Positions 15,491 through 22,495 of a stretch of DNA of 36,998 nucleotides are shown one piece after another. The DNA lies in assembly GCA_043101635.1 (NCBI GenBank), contig JBICIE010000041.1, positions 1-36,998 on the forward strand, read 5' to 3'. The translations under genes were made by a program, and so were the position numbers. This stretch comes from CAYMJK01 sp043101635. GTDB taxonomy: Bacteria > Planctomycetota > Phycisphaerae > Phycisphaerales > UBA1924. The stretch's first letter is position 1. Each line of letters begins with the position of its first letter. The notes under the pieces are model-generated. The model ran no database searches and was not told the DNA's origin. It worked only from the letters and a program-made list of their open reading frames with translations.

Positions 15491-16899
15491 GTCCCTCTCC
15501 CGTCAGTCGAAGCCCGTTCGGTGCGGTGGGCGATCGTCATGGGCAACCTGGTCACGCCGAAGAACCGCTCCGGCTCGCCCATGCGCTGGCGGATTCTGAT
15601 CGGCCCGAGCGCCGGCAGCACATCGTGAAAGATCGCCCCGTTGATGTCGCCGCCATCCTCCGGTGGCTCTGATGCGCCGAGCCCGAAGGTATAGGCCCCC
15701 GGGCGCATGTTCATCTCCACGCGAAAACGCACCACGGTGCGGTCGCCCGGCGCCATGGCCGGCAGCGTGTGGTCAAGCTGGGCCGAGCCGGCGCCGAAGA
15801 TCTGCACGCCGAAGCGGTCGTGGATGCGCAGGCCGCTGCGCGGATGGCTGACCTGCTCGGTCGCCTCCAGGGCGGCGTGCACGGTCATCGTCTCGCCGCA
15901 GTCGAACTCCAGCGTGTCGCGTCCGTCGGCGCTGGTGACGCGGGCCGCGAGGATGCGCAGCCCGCCGCGACCCTGGCGCGTGTGGCGGGCCTGTCCGATG
16001 ACATCGTGCCTGATCACGTCATCCGAGGCCATCACCGTGCTGTCCTGCTCAGCGCTGTCGTTGCGCGGGACCCACTTCTGTCCCGGCCGGAGGCGCTTGT
16101 CCTGCAGGCTGGCGTAATAGGCGCTGATGGCCTCCTTGGGGGCGCCCTGGTAGATCGGCTGGCCGTGGGCCAGCGTGATGGCGGTCGAGCACAGGTTCTC
16201 GATGGCGCCCATATCGTGGCTGGCCAGCAGCATGGTCATGCCGCCATCGAGCAGTTCCTGGATGCGCAGGGCGCAGCGCTGCTGGAAGAAGACGTCGCCC
16301 ACGCTCAGCGCCTCATCGACGATCAGCACCTCCGGCCGGAACGCCGCGAACATCGAGAAGGTCACCCGCACCGACATGCCGGAGCTGTACAGCTTCACCG
16401 GCCGGTCGAAGAACGGCCCGATGTCGGCAAAGTCCTCGATCTCGTCGATCCGCTGCTGGGCGTAGCCGGGCGGGAAGTTCAGCAGCCGGGCCATGTTGAA
16501 GATGTTCTGGCGCCCGGTGAGTTCGCCGTTGAGCCCGGCGCCGAGTTCGAGCATGCTCAGCACGCGCCCGGTGACCTCGCAGGCGCCCTCGGTGGGACGC
16601 AGGGCGCCGGTGACGATCTTCAGCAGCGTGCTCTTGCCGGCGCCGTTGGCCCCCAGCACGCCGAGGCTCTCGCCCTTTCGCAGTTCGAAGCTGACATCCC
16701 GCAGGGCCCAGAAGTCGCTGTGGCGCTTGACCCGGCCGCCCGTGACCCACTCGGCAGCGCGAAGCCACGGCGAGCGGTAGATCTTGAAACGCTTGCCGAG
16801 GCCCTCAGCGCGGATCAGGACCGGTCCGCCGGCTTCGTGCGCCGCCTCGCGCTCGTCGCTGCGACTCTCCTGTTTGGGCGGCGCGGTGGCCAACGGCAC
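15487..16899 (-). CDS. polysaccharide ABC exporter ATPase with Wzt-type C-terminal domain
   Basis: Residues 27-265 form the nucleotide-binding domain: Walker A GANGAGKST (about 83-91), the short signature YSSGM (171-175), Walker B VLIVDEALSVGD and the H-loop ASHD. This is the pattern of the TagH/Wzt polysaccharide-export subfamily. Residues about 310-450 form a beta-rich domain (FDCGETMTVHAALEA, GVQIFG, PGAYTFGLGAS) like Wzt_C. In the E. coli O9a system that domain recognises a modified chain end before export. Here the methyltransferase and sulfotransferase genes directly downstream could make that end group (inference). The GTG start has GGAGGA shortly upstream and a TAACAT -10 box at 16922-16927. 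It partners with the permease at 10413-11198. Confidence 0.93.
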   Translation of the reverse strand: MPLATAPPKQESRSDEREAAHEAGGPVLIRAEGLGKRFKIYRSPWLRAAEWVTGGRVKRHSDFWALRDVSFELRKGESLGVLGANGAGKSTLLKIVTGALRPTEGACEVTGRVLSMLELGAGLNGELTGRQNIFNMARLLNFPPGYAQQRIDEIEDFADIGPFFDRPVKLYSSGMSVRVTFSMFAAFRPEVLIVDEALSVGDVFFQQRCALRIQELLDGGMTMLLASHDMGAIENLCSTAITLAHGQPIYQGAPKEAISAYYASLQDKRLRPGQKWVPRNDSAEQDSTVMASDDVIRHDVIGQARHTRQGRGGLRILAARVTSADGRDTLEFDCGETMTVHAALEATEQVSHPRSGLRIHDRFGVQIFGAGSAQLDHTLPAMAPGDRTVVRFRVEMNMRPGAYTFGLGASEPPEDGGDINGAIFHDVLPALGPIRIRQRMGEPERFFGVTRLPMTIAHRTERASTDGRGT

Positions 16900-16921
16900 G
16901 GCTTCCTCCGGAGCAGCGGGA

Positions 16922-16927
16922 ATGTTA
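16922..16927 (-). promoter_or_regulatory. TAACAT -10-like box for the ATPase-sulfotransferase operon
   Basis: The minus strand has TAACAT 22 nt before the GTG at 16899, predicting a leader of about 16 nt that includes the GGAGGA site. A -35 is not obvious (TTCTGC lies at a long 19-bp spacing). Confidence 0.4.
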
Positions 16928-16961
16928 GGGGCCGGGCGAGATGCGAGCAGAATCCGAACAG

Positions 16962-18794
16962 CTACCGGCGCGCGCCGTTTGCGAGCCTTCGCAGGCGGCC
17001 CGCGGCACGGCGGAGGCGCGCCGCGAGCCCGACCTCAGGTTCACACGTCGCCGGGGCGTCCGGACGCTTGCGTGCGACCGTCGTGGGGATGACCGCCTCG
17101 GGCACGACGGCGCCCTCGGCCCGCTCGATCAGGCGGGCCAGCAGGTCCGACTGCGGGATCCGCTCGGCATCCTCGGGGCCGATGCCCGCCTCGGCCAGCA
17201 GGTCCTGATCGACGGCGATCGGCCCGCGCGGGCCGGGCGTCTCGCGCAGGGCGTCGGGATGCGGCGTGCCGAACACGTCGATCACGGTCCGCCCCGCCCG
17301 GACATCGCGGACCCAGCCGTGGGCGAAGCGGGGCTCCCCGCGGGCCACGGCCTGGACCAGTGGCGCGACCTCGCTGTCGGTTGCGCCATCCCGGCGGAGC
17401 ACGACGACCGTGCGCTGGCGCCCGCGCGGCGCCGGCGCTTCGAGAGACCGGATGTGCTCCAGGCGCGCCTCCAGCACGGCATCATCATCGCACAGCGAGC
17501 AGATGCGCTGGCGGGCGGCGGCCCCCATGGCGCGCCGGGCCTCGGGCGTCATCGCGCACAGTTCTGCCAGGCGCCGGGCAAGTTCCGCGGCGTTGCCCGG
17601 GGCAAACAGCAGTCCGCTGACGCCATCCTCGATCATCTCCGCGGCGCCCCCCGCCCGGGCGCCGATCACCGGCCTCGCAGCGCTCATCGCCTCGATGCAG
17701 GTGTTGGGGAAGTTGTCCAGCGGCGAGGGAACGATCGCGGCGTCCGCCTGCGCGAGCAGGCGCCGGACCGCCTCCGGGCCAAGCTCACCGTGGACGATCA
17801 CCTTGGAGCGCAGCGCCGGGGGCAGCAGGCGATCAATGTGCGACTGGCCGAACAGTTCGCCCGTGACCGGGTCGTGCGTGTCGCGCCCGGCGAGGTCGAG
17901 TTGCAGCGGCAGGCGGCCGCCGGACTGGCGGGCGAGCTGGGCCACCGCAGCCAGCAGCGTGTCGATCCCCTTGCGCCGCTCCAGCCGCCCGACAAAGAGC
18001 AGGCGCAGCGGGCTGTCGGTTGATGGCGGGTGCGGCGGCTCTGCCGCGAGTTCGCCGATCGGGTAGGGAATGACGCCGATGCGCGCGCGGTCGATGCCCC
18101 AGTGGTTCGCGGCCCAGTCGGCCATGGCGCGCGACGGGGCGAGCAGGCCATCGCTCCAGCGGGCGACATCCGCCTCCATGCGACGGAGTTCTCGCATCTG
18201 ACGGCCCGTCTCGGGCCCGTTGATCGCCTCGATCCACTCGGTGGGGGAGTGCAGGTGGGTGAGGATTGGAAGAGAGTGGCCAAGTGGCAGAGTGGCAGAG
18301 TGGCAAAGTGCGCTGGGAGCGGAGGCCGGCGCCCCTTCCGGGCTCGCTTTGCCACTTTGCCACTTTGCCACTTTGCCACTTCCTGCCGCACAGCGGCGGG
18401 AATTCAGCAGGAACCAGTGCGGGGCGCCGGTGTCGGGCGCCTCGATGGCATCGATGGCGTGGCGCTGGAGGATGGCGTCCAGGGCCCGGGCCACCTGCAT
18501 GGCGAAGACGGCTGTCGGATGAAACGCGTAGAAGGCGGCACAGACCTCGGGTGTGGCGATGGCCGGGTGCGGGCGGCTCCAGTCGGGGCCATCGGGCCCG
18601 TGGGCCACCAGCGGCAGGCGGATGACGGTAACGCCGTCCTCCTCGGCCTCGACCATGCGCCCTTCAGGACCGGTGGTGACGACGACGGGACGCATGCCAC
18701 GCTCGGCCAGCAGGCGGGCCCAGCGCGCGGCGTAGGTCCCGATGCCGCCGCCGACAAAGGGGGGGTACTCGCGGGAGATGAGGAGGATGCGCAC
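16962..18794 (-). CDS. GT4 family glycosyltransferase with inserted repeat peptide
   Basis: The protein opens VRILLISREYPPFVGGGIG, the usual N-terminus of GT4/GT-B enzymes. LLFVGRLERRKGIDTLLAA lies at about 265-283, and the donor-binding region PSPLDNFPNTCIEAMSAARP at about 357-376, where Glu and its partner hold the sugar nucleotide. After the GT4 fold comes a C-terminal region of about 170 residues without a recognised domain. Residues about 135-174 are foreign to the family: they read KVAKWQSGK, then ALCHSATLPLGHS, and are encoded by a hairpin repeat (18276-18379) between the N-terminal domain and the conserved LTHLHSPTEW. The frame is preserved, so the enzyme may still be made. The GTG at 18794 is preferred over a TTG at 18857 because the domain starts there and a TACCCT box is 6 nt upstream. 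Confidence 0.9.
   Translation of the reverse strand: MRILLISREYPPFVGGGIGTYAARWARLLAERGMRPVVVTTGPEGRMVEAEEDGVTVIRLPLVAHGPDGPDWSRPHPAIATPEVCAAFYAFHPTAVFAMQVARALDAILQRHAIDAIEAPDTGAPHWFLLNSRRCAAGSGKVAKWQSGKASPEGAPASAPSALCHSATLPLGHSLPILTHLHSPTEWIEAINGPETGRQMRELRRMEADVARWSDGLLAPSRAMADWAANHWGIDRARIGVIPYPIGELAAEPPHPPSTDSPLRLLFVGRLERRKGIDTLLAAVAQLARQSGGRLPLQLDLAGRDTHDPVTGELFGQSHIDRLLPPALRSKVIVHGELGPEAVRRLLAQADAAIVPSPLDNFPNTCIEAMSAARPVIGARAGGAAEMIEDGVSGLLFAPGNAAELARRLAELCAMTPEARRAMGAAARQRICSLCDDDAVLEARLEHIRSLEAPAPRGRQRTVVVLRRDGATDSEVAPLVQAVARGEPRFAHGWVRDVRAGRTVIDVFGTPHPDALRETPGPRGPIAVDQDLLAEAGIGPEDAERIPQSDLLARLIERAEGAVVPEAVIPTTVARKRPDAPATCEPEVGLAARLRRAAGRLRRLANGARR
18276..18379. repeat. hairpin of 8-bp tandem repeats inside the GT4 gene
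   Basis: The left arm (18276-18310) is four tandem 8-bp units, GTGGCCAA, GTGGCAGA twice and GTGGCAAA, followed by GTG. The right arm (18347-18379) is C followed by four perfect TTTGCCAC units, the reverse complement of GTGGCAAA. A GC-rich 36-nt spacer separates the arms, so a long stem can form. A smaller GCCGC-ACA-GCGGC hairpin follows at 18385-18397. Because 8 is not divisible by 3, any frame through the unit gives the same 8-residue peptide cycle (VAKWQSGK on one strand, FATLPLCH on the other) and no stop arises in any of six frames. I recall similar peptides from predicted proteins of other bacteria, which would make this a dispersed element, but this cannot be checked here. Confidence 0.9.
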
Positions 18795-18800
18795 GCAGCG

Positions 18801-18806
18801 AGGGTA
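18801..18806 (-). promoter_or_regulatory. TACCCT -10-like box for the GT4 gene (leaderless type)
   Basis: The minus strand reads TACCCT, CGCTGC, GTG, so the box ends 6 nt before the start codon. No purine-rich ribosome site is present. It lies in the 62-bp divergent gap with the sulfotransferase at 18857. Confidence 0.48.
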
Positions 18807-18823
18807 GGAGCAGGCAGGAGACC

Positions 18824-18829
18824 TACTGT
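18824..18829 (+). promoter_or_regulatory. TACTGT -10-like box for the sulfotransferase at 18857
   Basis: TACTGT is followed 27 nt later by the ATG, leaving room for a leader of about 20 nt containing GGAG at 18843-18846. No clear -35 is visible. Confidence 0.35.
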
Positions 18830-18856
18830 TGCCCGCACCGACGGAGACTTGGCTCA

Positions 18857-19597
18857 ATGCCCGAAGCGCCCGAACCCACCGTGTTCCACATCACACACTG
18901 GAAGTCGGGCTCGCAGTGGGTCCGCGCGATCCTTCGCGAAGCGGCCCCGGACAGGTACATAAGGGTCGCTTCTGATCTCTCGAACCTGAAGGAGGGCGAG
19001 TTCCGCCCGGGGTCGGTATACACCCCGGTCTACCTCCCAACATATGGGCTGCGTAAGTTTGTTCCATCTCCTGAGAATGAGCGTCGGTTCATCATCATCC
19101 GTGATCTGCGAGACACGCTCGTCTCATGGTACTTCAGCGTCAAGCACTCGCACGATGCCACGGACACAGAGGTGGCACGAACGGTTGTTCCTTACCGCAC
19201 CAGATTCAATGAGTGCAGCGAGGAGGAAGGCCTGCTCATCGCAATCCACGAGCGAATGGGCCCGATCGCGGATATCCAGCGGTCCTGGCTTCCGTCAGGG
19301 GATCTTGTGATCAGGTACGAAGATATGCTCGATGACGAGCACCTCGCGTTCGAGCAGATCTTCAAGCACTGCGGCTTTGACCTGCCGGATTCACAGCGCC
19401 GGGAGATCGTGAACCGATACTCGTTCGAGAGCCAAAGCGGCCGGAAACGGGGCGATGAGGACGTCGCGGCGCACCATCGTAAGGGCATAGCGGGGGACTG
19501 GAAGAACCACTTCACACCGCTCGTCAAGAGTGAATTCAAATCGAAGTTCGGTGAGATTCTCAAGCTCACCGGTTACGAGGCAGATGATTGCTGGTGA
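18857..19597 (+). CDS. cytosolic-type (Sulfotransfer_1) sulfotransferase
   Basis: The 246-residue protein shows all classic motifs of the Sulfotransfer_1 family: the 5'-phosphosulfate site HWKSGSQWVRAIL near residue 14, the 3'-phosphate site IIIRDLRDTLVSWYFS, and near the C-terminus RKGIAGDWKNHFT, the PAPS-binding RKGxxGDWK signature. It should be an active PAPS-dependent sulfotransferase, of a different subfamily from the other four in the locus. Base use is visibly less GC-rich than in neighbours, with many A/T third positions (as in AAGTTTGTTCCATCT), which hints at recent acquisition. The ATG at 18857 has GGAG 10 nt upstream. The next gene begins 36 nt after the stop. Confidence 0.92.
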   Translation: MPEAPEPTVFHITHWKSGSQWVRAILREAAPDRYIRVASDLSNLKEGEFRPGSVYTPVYLPTYGLRKFVPSPENERRFIIIRDLRDTLVSWYFSVKHSHDATDTEVARTVVPYRTRFNECSEEEGLLIAIHERMGPIADIQRSWLPSGDLVIRYEDMLDDEHLAFEQIFKHCGFDLPDSQRREIVNRYSFESQSGRKRGDEDVAAHHRKGIAGDWKNHFTPLVKSEFKSKFGEILKLTGYEADDCW

Positions 19598-19632
19598 AGC
19601 GTTCGCTTCCCGCAAGGACCAGGGAGCTCTGA

Positions 19633-20490
19633 TTGCGACCGAGACCGCTCATCTTCATGCATATGCCCAAGTCTGGCGGCACGACGCTGGAGGGTATCGT
19701 CCGGCGCCAGTATCCCGGCGGCAAGCTCTACCGCTTCACCGGTGAGACCCGGAACTTCGCCGCCTTCCGCGCCCTGCCGGAAGGCGAACGCGCGAGCTAC
19801 GACCTTCTCTCAGGACATATGTACTTTGGCATGCACGGATGGGTCCCGGAGCCGGCCACCTACATGACGATGCTGCGCGAGCCGGTGGATCGCGTCGTTT
19901 CCTTCTACTACTACGTGAAGCGCAGGCCGGACCACTACATGTGGAACTTCGGCTTCACCGAGTCCATGACCCTGCGCCAGTTCCTGGAGCAGGGCCGGTG
20001 CATCGAGCTCGATAACTTCCAGACCCGCAATCTCGGCCCCGAGCCGCGCCGGTACCTCGGCTTCGGGCTGGTCTCCGACTACATGCGCGGGCTGGCCCTT
20101 GCCCATCTGGAGCAGATGGCCGCGGTTGGCCTCACCGACCGCTTCGACGAGTCGCTGGAGATCCTGCGTCATCGCTTCGGCTGGCAGGACCTGGCCTATG
20201 AGCGGATGAATGTCACGCGCGACCGCCCGAGCCTCGACGACATCGATCCCGCCACGCTCGACCTGATCCGCCAGATAAATCGCCACGACATCGCCATCTA
20301 CCGGCGGGCCTGCCAGATCTTCGAGGCCCAGCTCGAGGAGGCGCGGGCGCCGGCCTGCGAGCCGCTCGACGGGCCTTGCGTCGCTACCATCCGCTCGCCG
20401 GATCAGACGCCAACTGCGCGAGGACGTGACCATGCACTTCACCCCGCTTGCCATCCGGTACGAACCGGGCCAGAGCGACTACCGGCCTAA
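19633..20490 (+). CDS. sulfotransferase family 2 protein with read-through C-terminal tail
   Basis: The N-terminus PLIFMHMPKSGGTTLEGIVR is the 5'-phosphosulfate loop of the Sulfotransfer_2 family (carbohydrate 2-O/HNK-1-like); TMLREPVDRVVSFYYYVKR is the 3'-phosphate site. Residues 243-285 are not part of the domain: a second copy of this gene (pseudogene at 22137-22457) has TAG where this copy has GAG at 20359-20361. The stop codon has apparently been lost here, and the frame runs on 43 residues through an intergenic region and 59 nt into the next gene. The TTG start at 19633 is supported by AGGGAG about 7 nt upstream; an ATG at 19657 would cut into the first strand. GC content is high, unlike the flanking sulfotransferases. 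Confidence 0.88.
   Translation: MRPRPLIFMHMPKSGGTTLEGIVRRQYPGGKLYRFTGETRNFAAFRALPEGERASYDLLSGHMYFGMHGWVPEPATYMTMLREPVDRVVSFYYYVKRRPDHYMWNFGFTESMTLRQFLEQGRCIELDNFQTRNLGPEPRRYLGFGLVSDYMRGLALAHLEQMAAVGLTDRFDESLEILRHRFGWQDLAYERMNVTRDRPSLDDIDPATLDLIRQINRHDIAIYRRACQIFEAQLEEARAPACEPLDGPCVATIRSPDQTPTARGRDHALHPACHPVRTGPERLPA
20385..20390 (+). promoter_or_regulatory. TACCAT -10-like box for the methyltransferase at 20432
   Basis: GCTACCATCCG is the same 11-mer found before nuoH. Here it lies inside the extended tail of the preceding sulfotransferase and would give a leader of about 35 nt with AGGA at 20421-20424. Confidence 0.4.
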
Positions 20491-21241
20491 CTGGCCCGCC
20501 CCAACTGGGCGGTTCCTCAACGCCGAGCACGCCGGGGTGTATGAGGCCACGAAGGATCTGCCGGGATGGCAGAGCCCCGGCGACAGCTTCAAGCTCTACG
20601 AAGCAGCGTACTGGAGCGGGTCGGTCATACTCGAAGTGGGCGTGTTTGGCGGGCGTTCCGCAGTGGTTGAGCTATCCGGCGCCTTGGCCGCGGTCGTGGA
20701 CCGGGAGGGGCAGGCGCCACAGTACTACGGCGTCGACCCCGATCCGAGCGCCTTCCCGCGCGCGACGCAAACGCTTCGATCACGGCGCCTAGAGGATCGG
20801 GCGCTCCTGTACCGCGGTGATCTCCGCCAGTTCATTCATGATCTGCCCGTCACACCGACAATGGTCTTTGTCGATGGCAGCCACGAGTACGAAGGTGTCT
20901 GGGCGGATCTGGAAGCCCTGTCTCGATTCCTCTGTCCCGGTACGCCCGTGCTGTGCCACGATTTTTCGAATCCTGAAGTTCCCGGGGTCCGCCGGGCTGT
21001 GGAGGACTGGATTCGGCGCGGCGCGTTCGAGCACTGGGGTGTCAGTGCGAACACGTGCGTCCTTCGTGCCAGCGATTGCTGCCGAGGTGGTCCACCTCGC
21101 GGCTTGAGCGAGGGCGTCTTCCGTCGAACCGCGAGCGCCCTGGCGACTTGTTATGCCGACCGGCCAGCGAGCGAATACCGCCCTGACGTGGCCGAGATGA
21201 CGCACGGTGCTCGGCAGGAACTCGGCTTCGCGGTGGCGTAG
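20432..21241 (+). CDS. class I SAM-dependent methyltransferase (Methyltransf_24-like)
   Basis: The 269-residue protein contains the SAM-binding loop ILEVGVFGGRSAVVEL, the acidic VDPDPSAF that would hold the ribose, and FVDGSHEYEGVWADLEAL followed by VLCHDFSNPEVPGVRRAV. The DGSHxYE and HD pattern matches Methyltransf_24 and cephalosporin hydroxylase/rhamnosyl O-methyltransferase-like proteins, often found in glycan clusters. A likely role is O-methylation of a sugar in the exported polymer (inference). ATG 20432 is preferred to GTG 20426 because AGGA (20421-20424) is 7 nt from the ATG but only 1 nt from the GTG. Its 5' end overlaps the extended sulfotransferase frame. Confidence 0.85.
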   Translation: MHFTPLAIRYEPGQSDYRPNWPAPTGRFLNAEHAGVYEATKDLPGWQSPGDSFKLYEAAYWSGSVILEVGVFGGRSAVVELSGALAAVVDREGQAPQYYGVDPDPSAFPRATQTLRSRRLEDRALLYRGDLRQFIHDLPVTPTMVFVDGSHEYEGVWADLEALSRFLCPGTPVLCHDFSNPEVPGVRRAVEDWIRRGAFEHWGVSANTCVLRASDCCRGGPPRGLSEGVFRRTASALATCYADRPASEYRPDVAEMTHGARQELGFAVA

Positions 21242-21249
21242 CGCCCGCC

Positions 21250-21255
21250 TACCAT
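21250..21255 (+). promoter_or_regulatory. TACCAT -10-like box for the sulfotransferase at 21266
   Basis: CCTACCATCCGAC precedes the ATG at 21266 by 10 nt, so transcription would begin within about 3 nt of the start codon. No ribosome site is present between box and ATG. Confidence 0.45.
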
Positions 21256-21265
21256 CCGACCCGTT

Positions 21266-22138
21266 ATGGCCGCCGGATGCCGACCAGGTACTGCGTCACC
21301 GACGCTCGAACTCGAGATGCAAGAGCCGCGAATCGCCCCGAGTCCATTGATCTTCGTTCATATCCCGAAGACGGGGGGGCGAACGCTCGAGGACATCCTT
21401 CGCCGCGTGTATCTGCCCACAGGCGCCAAGCACTTTGAGTTCGAGGGCGGGCGTGAGTGCCACGATCGGTTCATCAGGATCCCGCTTCATCTCCGTGACG
21501 AGTTCGACCTTCTTGATGGGCATTGCCACTATGGCTTGCACCGCCGGCTCTCACGACCGGCCACGTACCTGACAGTCCTCCGGGAGCCAGTCGATCGCGT
21601 GCTCTCGTTGTACTACTACATACATCAGTGCGGTGGACTGCACTACATGTACGAACAGGTCGTGAAGGGCGGCGTCACTCTGCACGAGTACGTTGAGATG
21701 TTGCTTTCGGTCGAGGTAGACAACGGGCAGGTGCGAGCTTTGAACCCGGAGATGCTCTGGGATGTTCCCAACGGGCAGGTGCGCCGCCCGATGCTGGAGG
21801 ACGCCAAACGCAATCTCGAGCACGGCTTCGCCAGCTTCGGTCTGACCGAGCGGTTCGACGAGTCCCTGATCCTCTTCCAGCGGGCGCTCGGCTGGCGCGA
21901 CATGGATTTGCGTTACCGGCGTCAGAATGTCACCGCAAGTCGTCCGAAGCCTGCAGAAGTCGAACGGCGGACACTCGATCTCATTCGCGAGATCAACCAA
22001 TATGACATCGAGTTGTACGAGTTCGCGGTGGACCTCTTTGCTGAACGTGTTCGGCTGCAGGGCCCGCGGTTCTCTGATGAAGTAACTCGCTTCTGCGAGG
22101 CGAACAGCCGATTCACTGCGGCGTCTGTGGCGGTTTGA
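21266..22138 (+). CDS. sulfotransferase family 2 protein
   Basis: PLIFVHIPKTGGRTLEDILR gives the 5'-phosphosulfate loop and TVLREPVDRVLSLYYYIHQ the 3'-phosphate site, both matching the 19633-20490 protein, of which this is a diverged paralog. The middle part differs, so it may have another acceptor. The 290-residue length assumes ATG 21266, which lies 10 nt after a TACCAT box; ATG 21317 (starting MQEPRIAP) would match the paralog's N-terminus better and is a real alternative. Codon use is less GC-rich than average here. The TGA stop lies at the boundary where sequence homologous to the other sulfotransferase begins (22137), marking a recombination junction. Confidence 0.86.
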   Translation: MAAGCRPGTASPTLELEMQEPRIAPSPLIFVHIPKTGGRTLEDILRRVYLPTGAKHFEFEGGRECHDRFIRIPLHLRDEFDLLDGHCHYGLHRRLSRPATYLTVLREPVDRVLSLYYYIHQCGGLHYMYEQVVKGGVTLHEYVEMLLSVEVDNGQVRALNPEMLWDVPNGQVRRPMLEDAKRNLEHGFASFGLTERFDESLILFQRALGWRDMDLRYRRQNVTASRPKPAEVERRTLDLIREINQYDIELYEFAVDLFAERVRLQGPRFSDEVTRFCEANSRFTAASVAV

Positions 22139-22457
22139 CCCGCAACCTCGGCCGCCGGCCGCGCCGGTACCTTGGGCGTGGGCTTGTCGTCGACCCTGCG
22201 CGGCGGCGCCATGGACAACTCGGACCGGATCGAGGGCATTGTCTGCCGAGCTGGAGATCCTCCGCCACCGCTTCGGCTGGCAGGGCCTTGATTATCAGCG
22301 GATGAACGTCACCCGCGACCGCCCATCTCTCGACGAGATCGACCCGGCGACGCTCGACCTGATCCGCCGGATCAACCACCACGACATCGCCATCTACCGG
22401 CGGGCCTGCCAGATCTTTGAGAGCCAGCTCGAGGAGGCCCGGGCGGCCGCCTGCTAG
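22137..22457 (+). pseudogene. 3' remnant of a duplicated sulfotransferase family 2 gene
   Basis: From 22137 the DNA aligns with the intact gene at 20022 (GACCCGCAA, then CTCGG and GCGCCGGTACCT). It is degenerate and about 20 bp shorter between about 22200 and 22250, then aligns cleanly to 20358. The last 69 codons before TAG at 22455-22457 encode a peptide identical at 60 of 69 positions to residues 174-242 of the 19633-20490 protein (LEILRHRFGWQ through QLEEARA). It lacks the PAPS-binding N-terminal half and has no proper start, so it cannot be functional. The homology continues past the stop into CGCTACCATCCG, the sequence used as nuoH promoter. Confidence 0.88.
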
Positions 22458-22480
22458 ACGCCGCCGCGGCCCCTCGGCGC

Positions 22481-22486
22481 TACCAT
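22481..22486 (+). promoter_or_regulatory. TACCAT -10-like box for nuoH
   Basis: CGCTACCATCCG precedes the nuoH ATG by 9 nt. Spacing predicts a 5' leader of 0-3 nt. No Shine-Dalgarno sequence occurs between the preceding pseudogene stop and the ATG. Confidence 0.5.
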
Positions 22487-22495
22487 CCGCCCGCC

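Noticed and set aside
18276..18379. CRISPR-like array
   Set aside because: Units are 8 bp without spacers, in two inverted arms; this is a tandem/inverted repeat, not a CRISPR.
22239..22457. Small stand-alone gene of 72 codons
   Set aside because: It matches only the C-terminal third of the sulfotransferase at 19633 and lacks the cofactor site, so it is a gene remnant.
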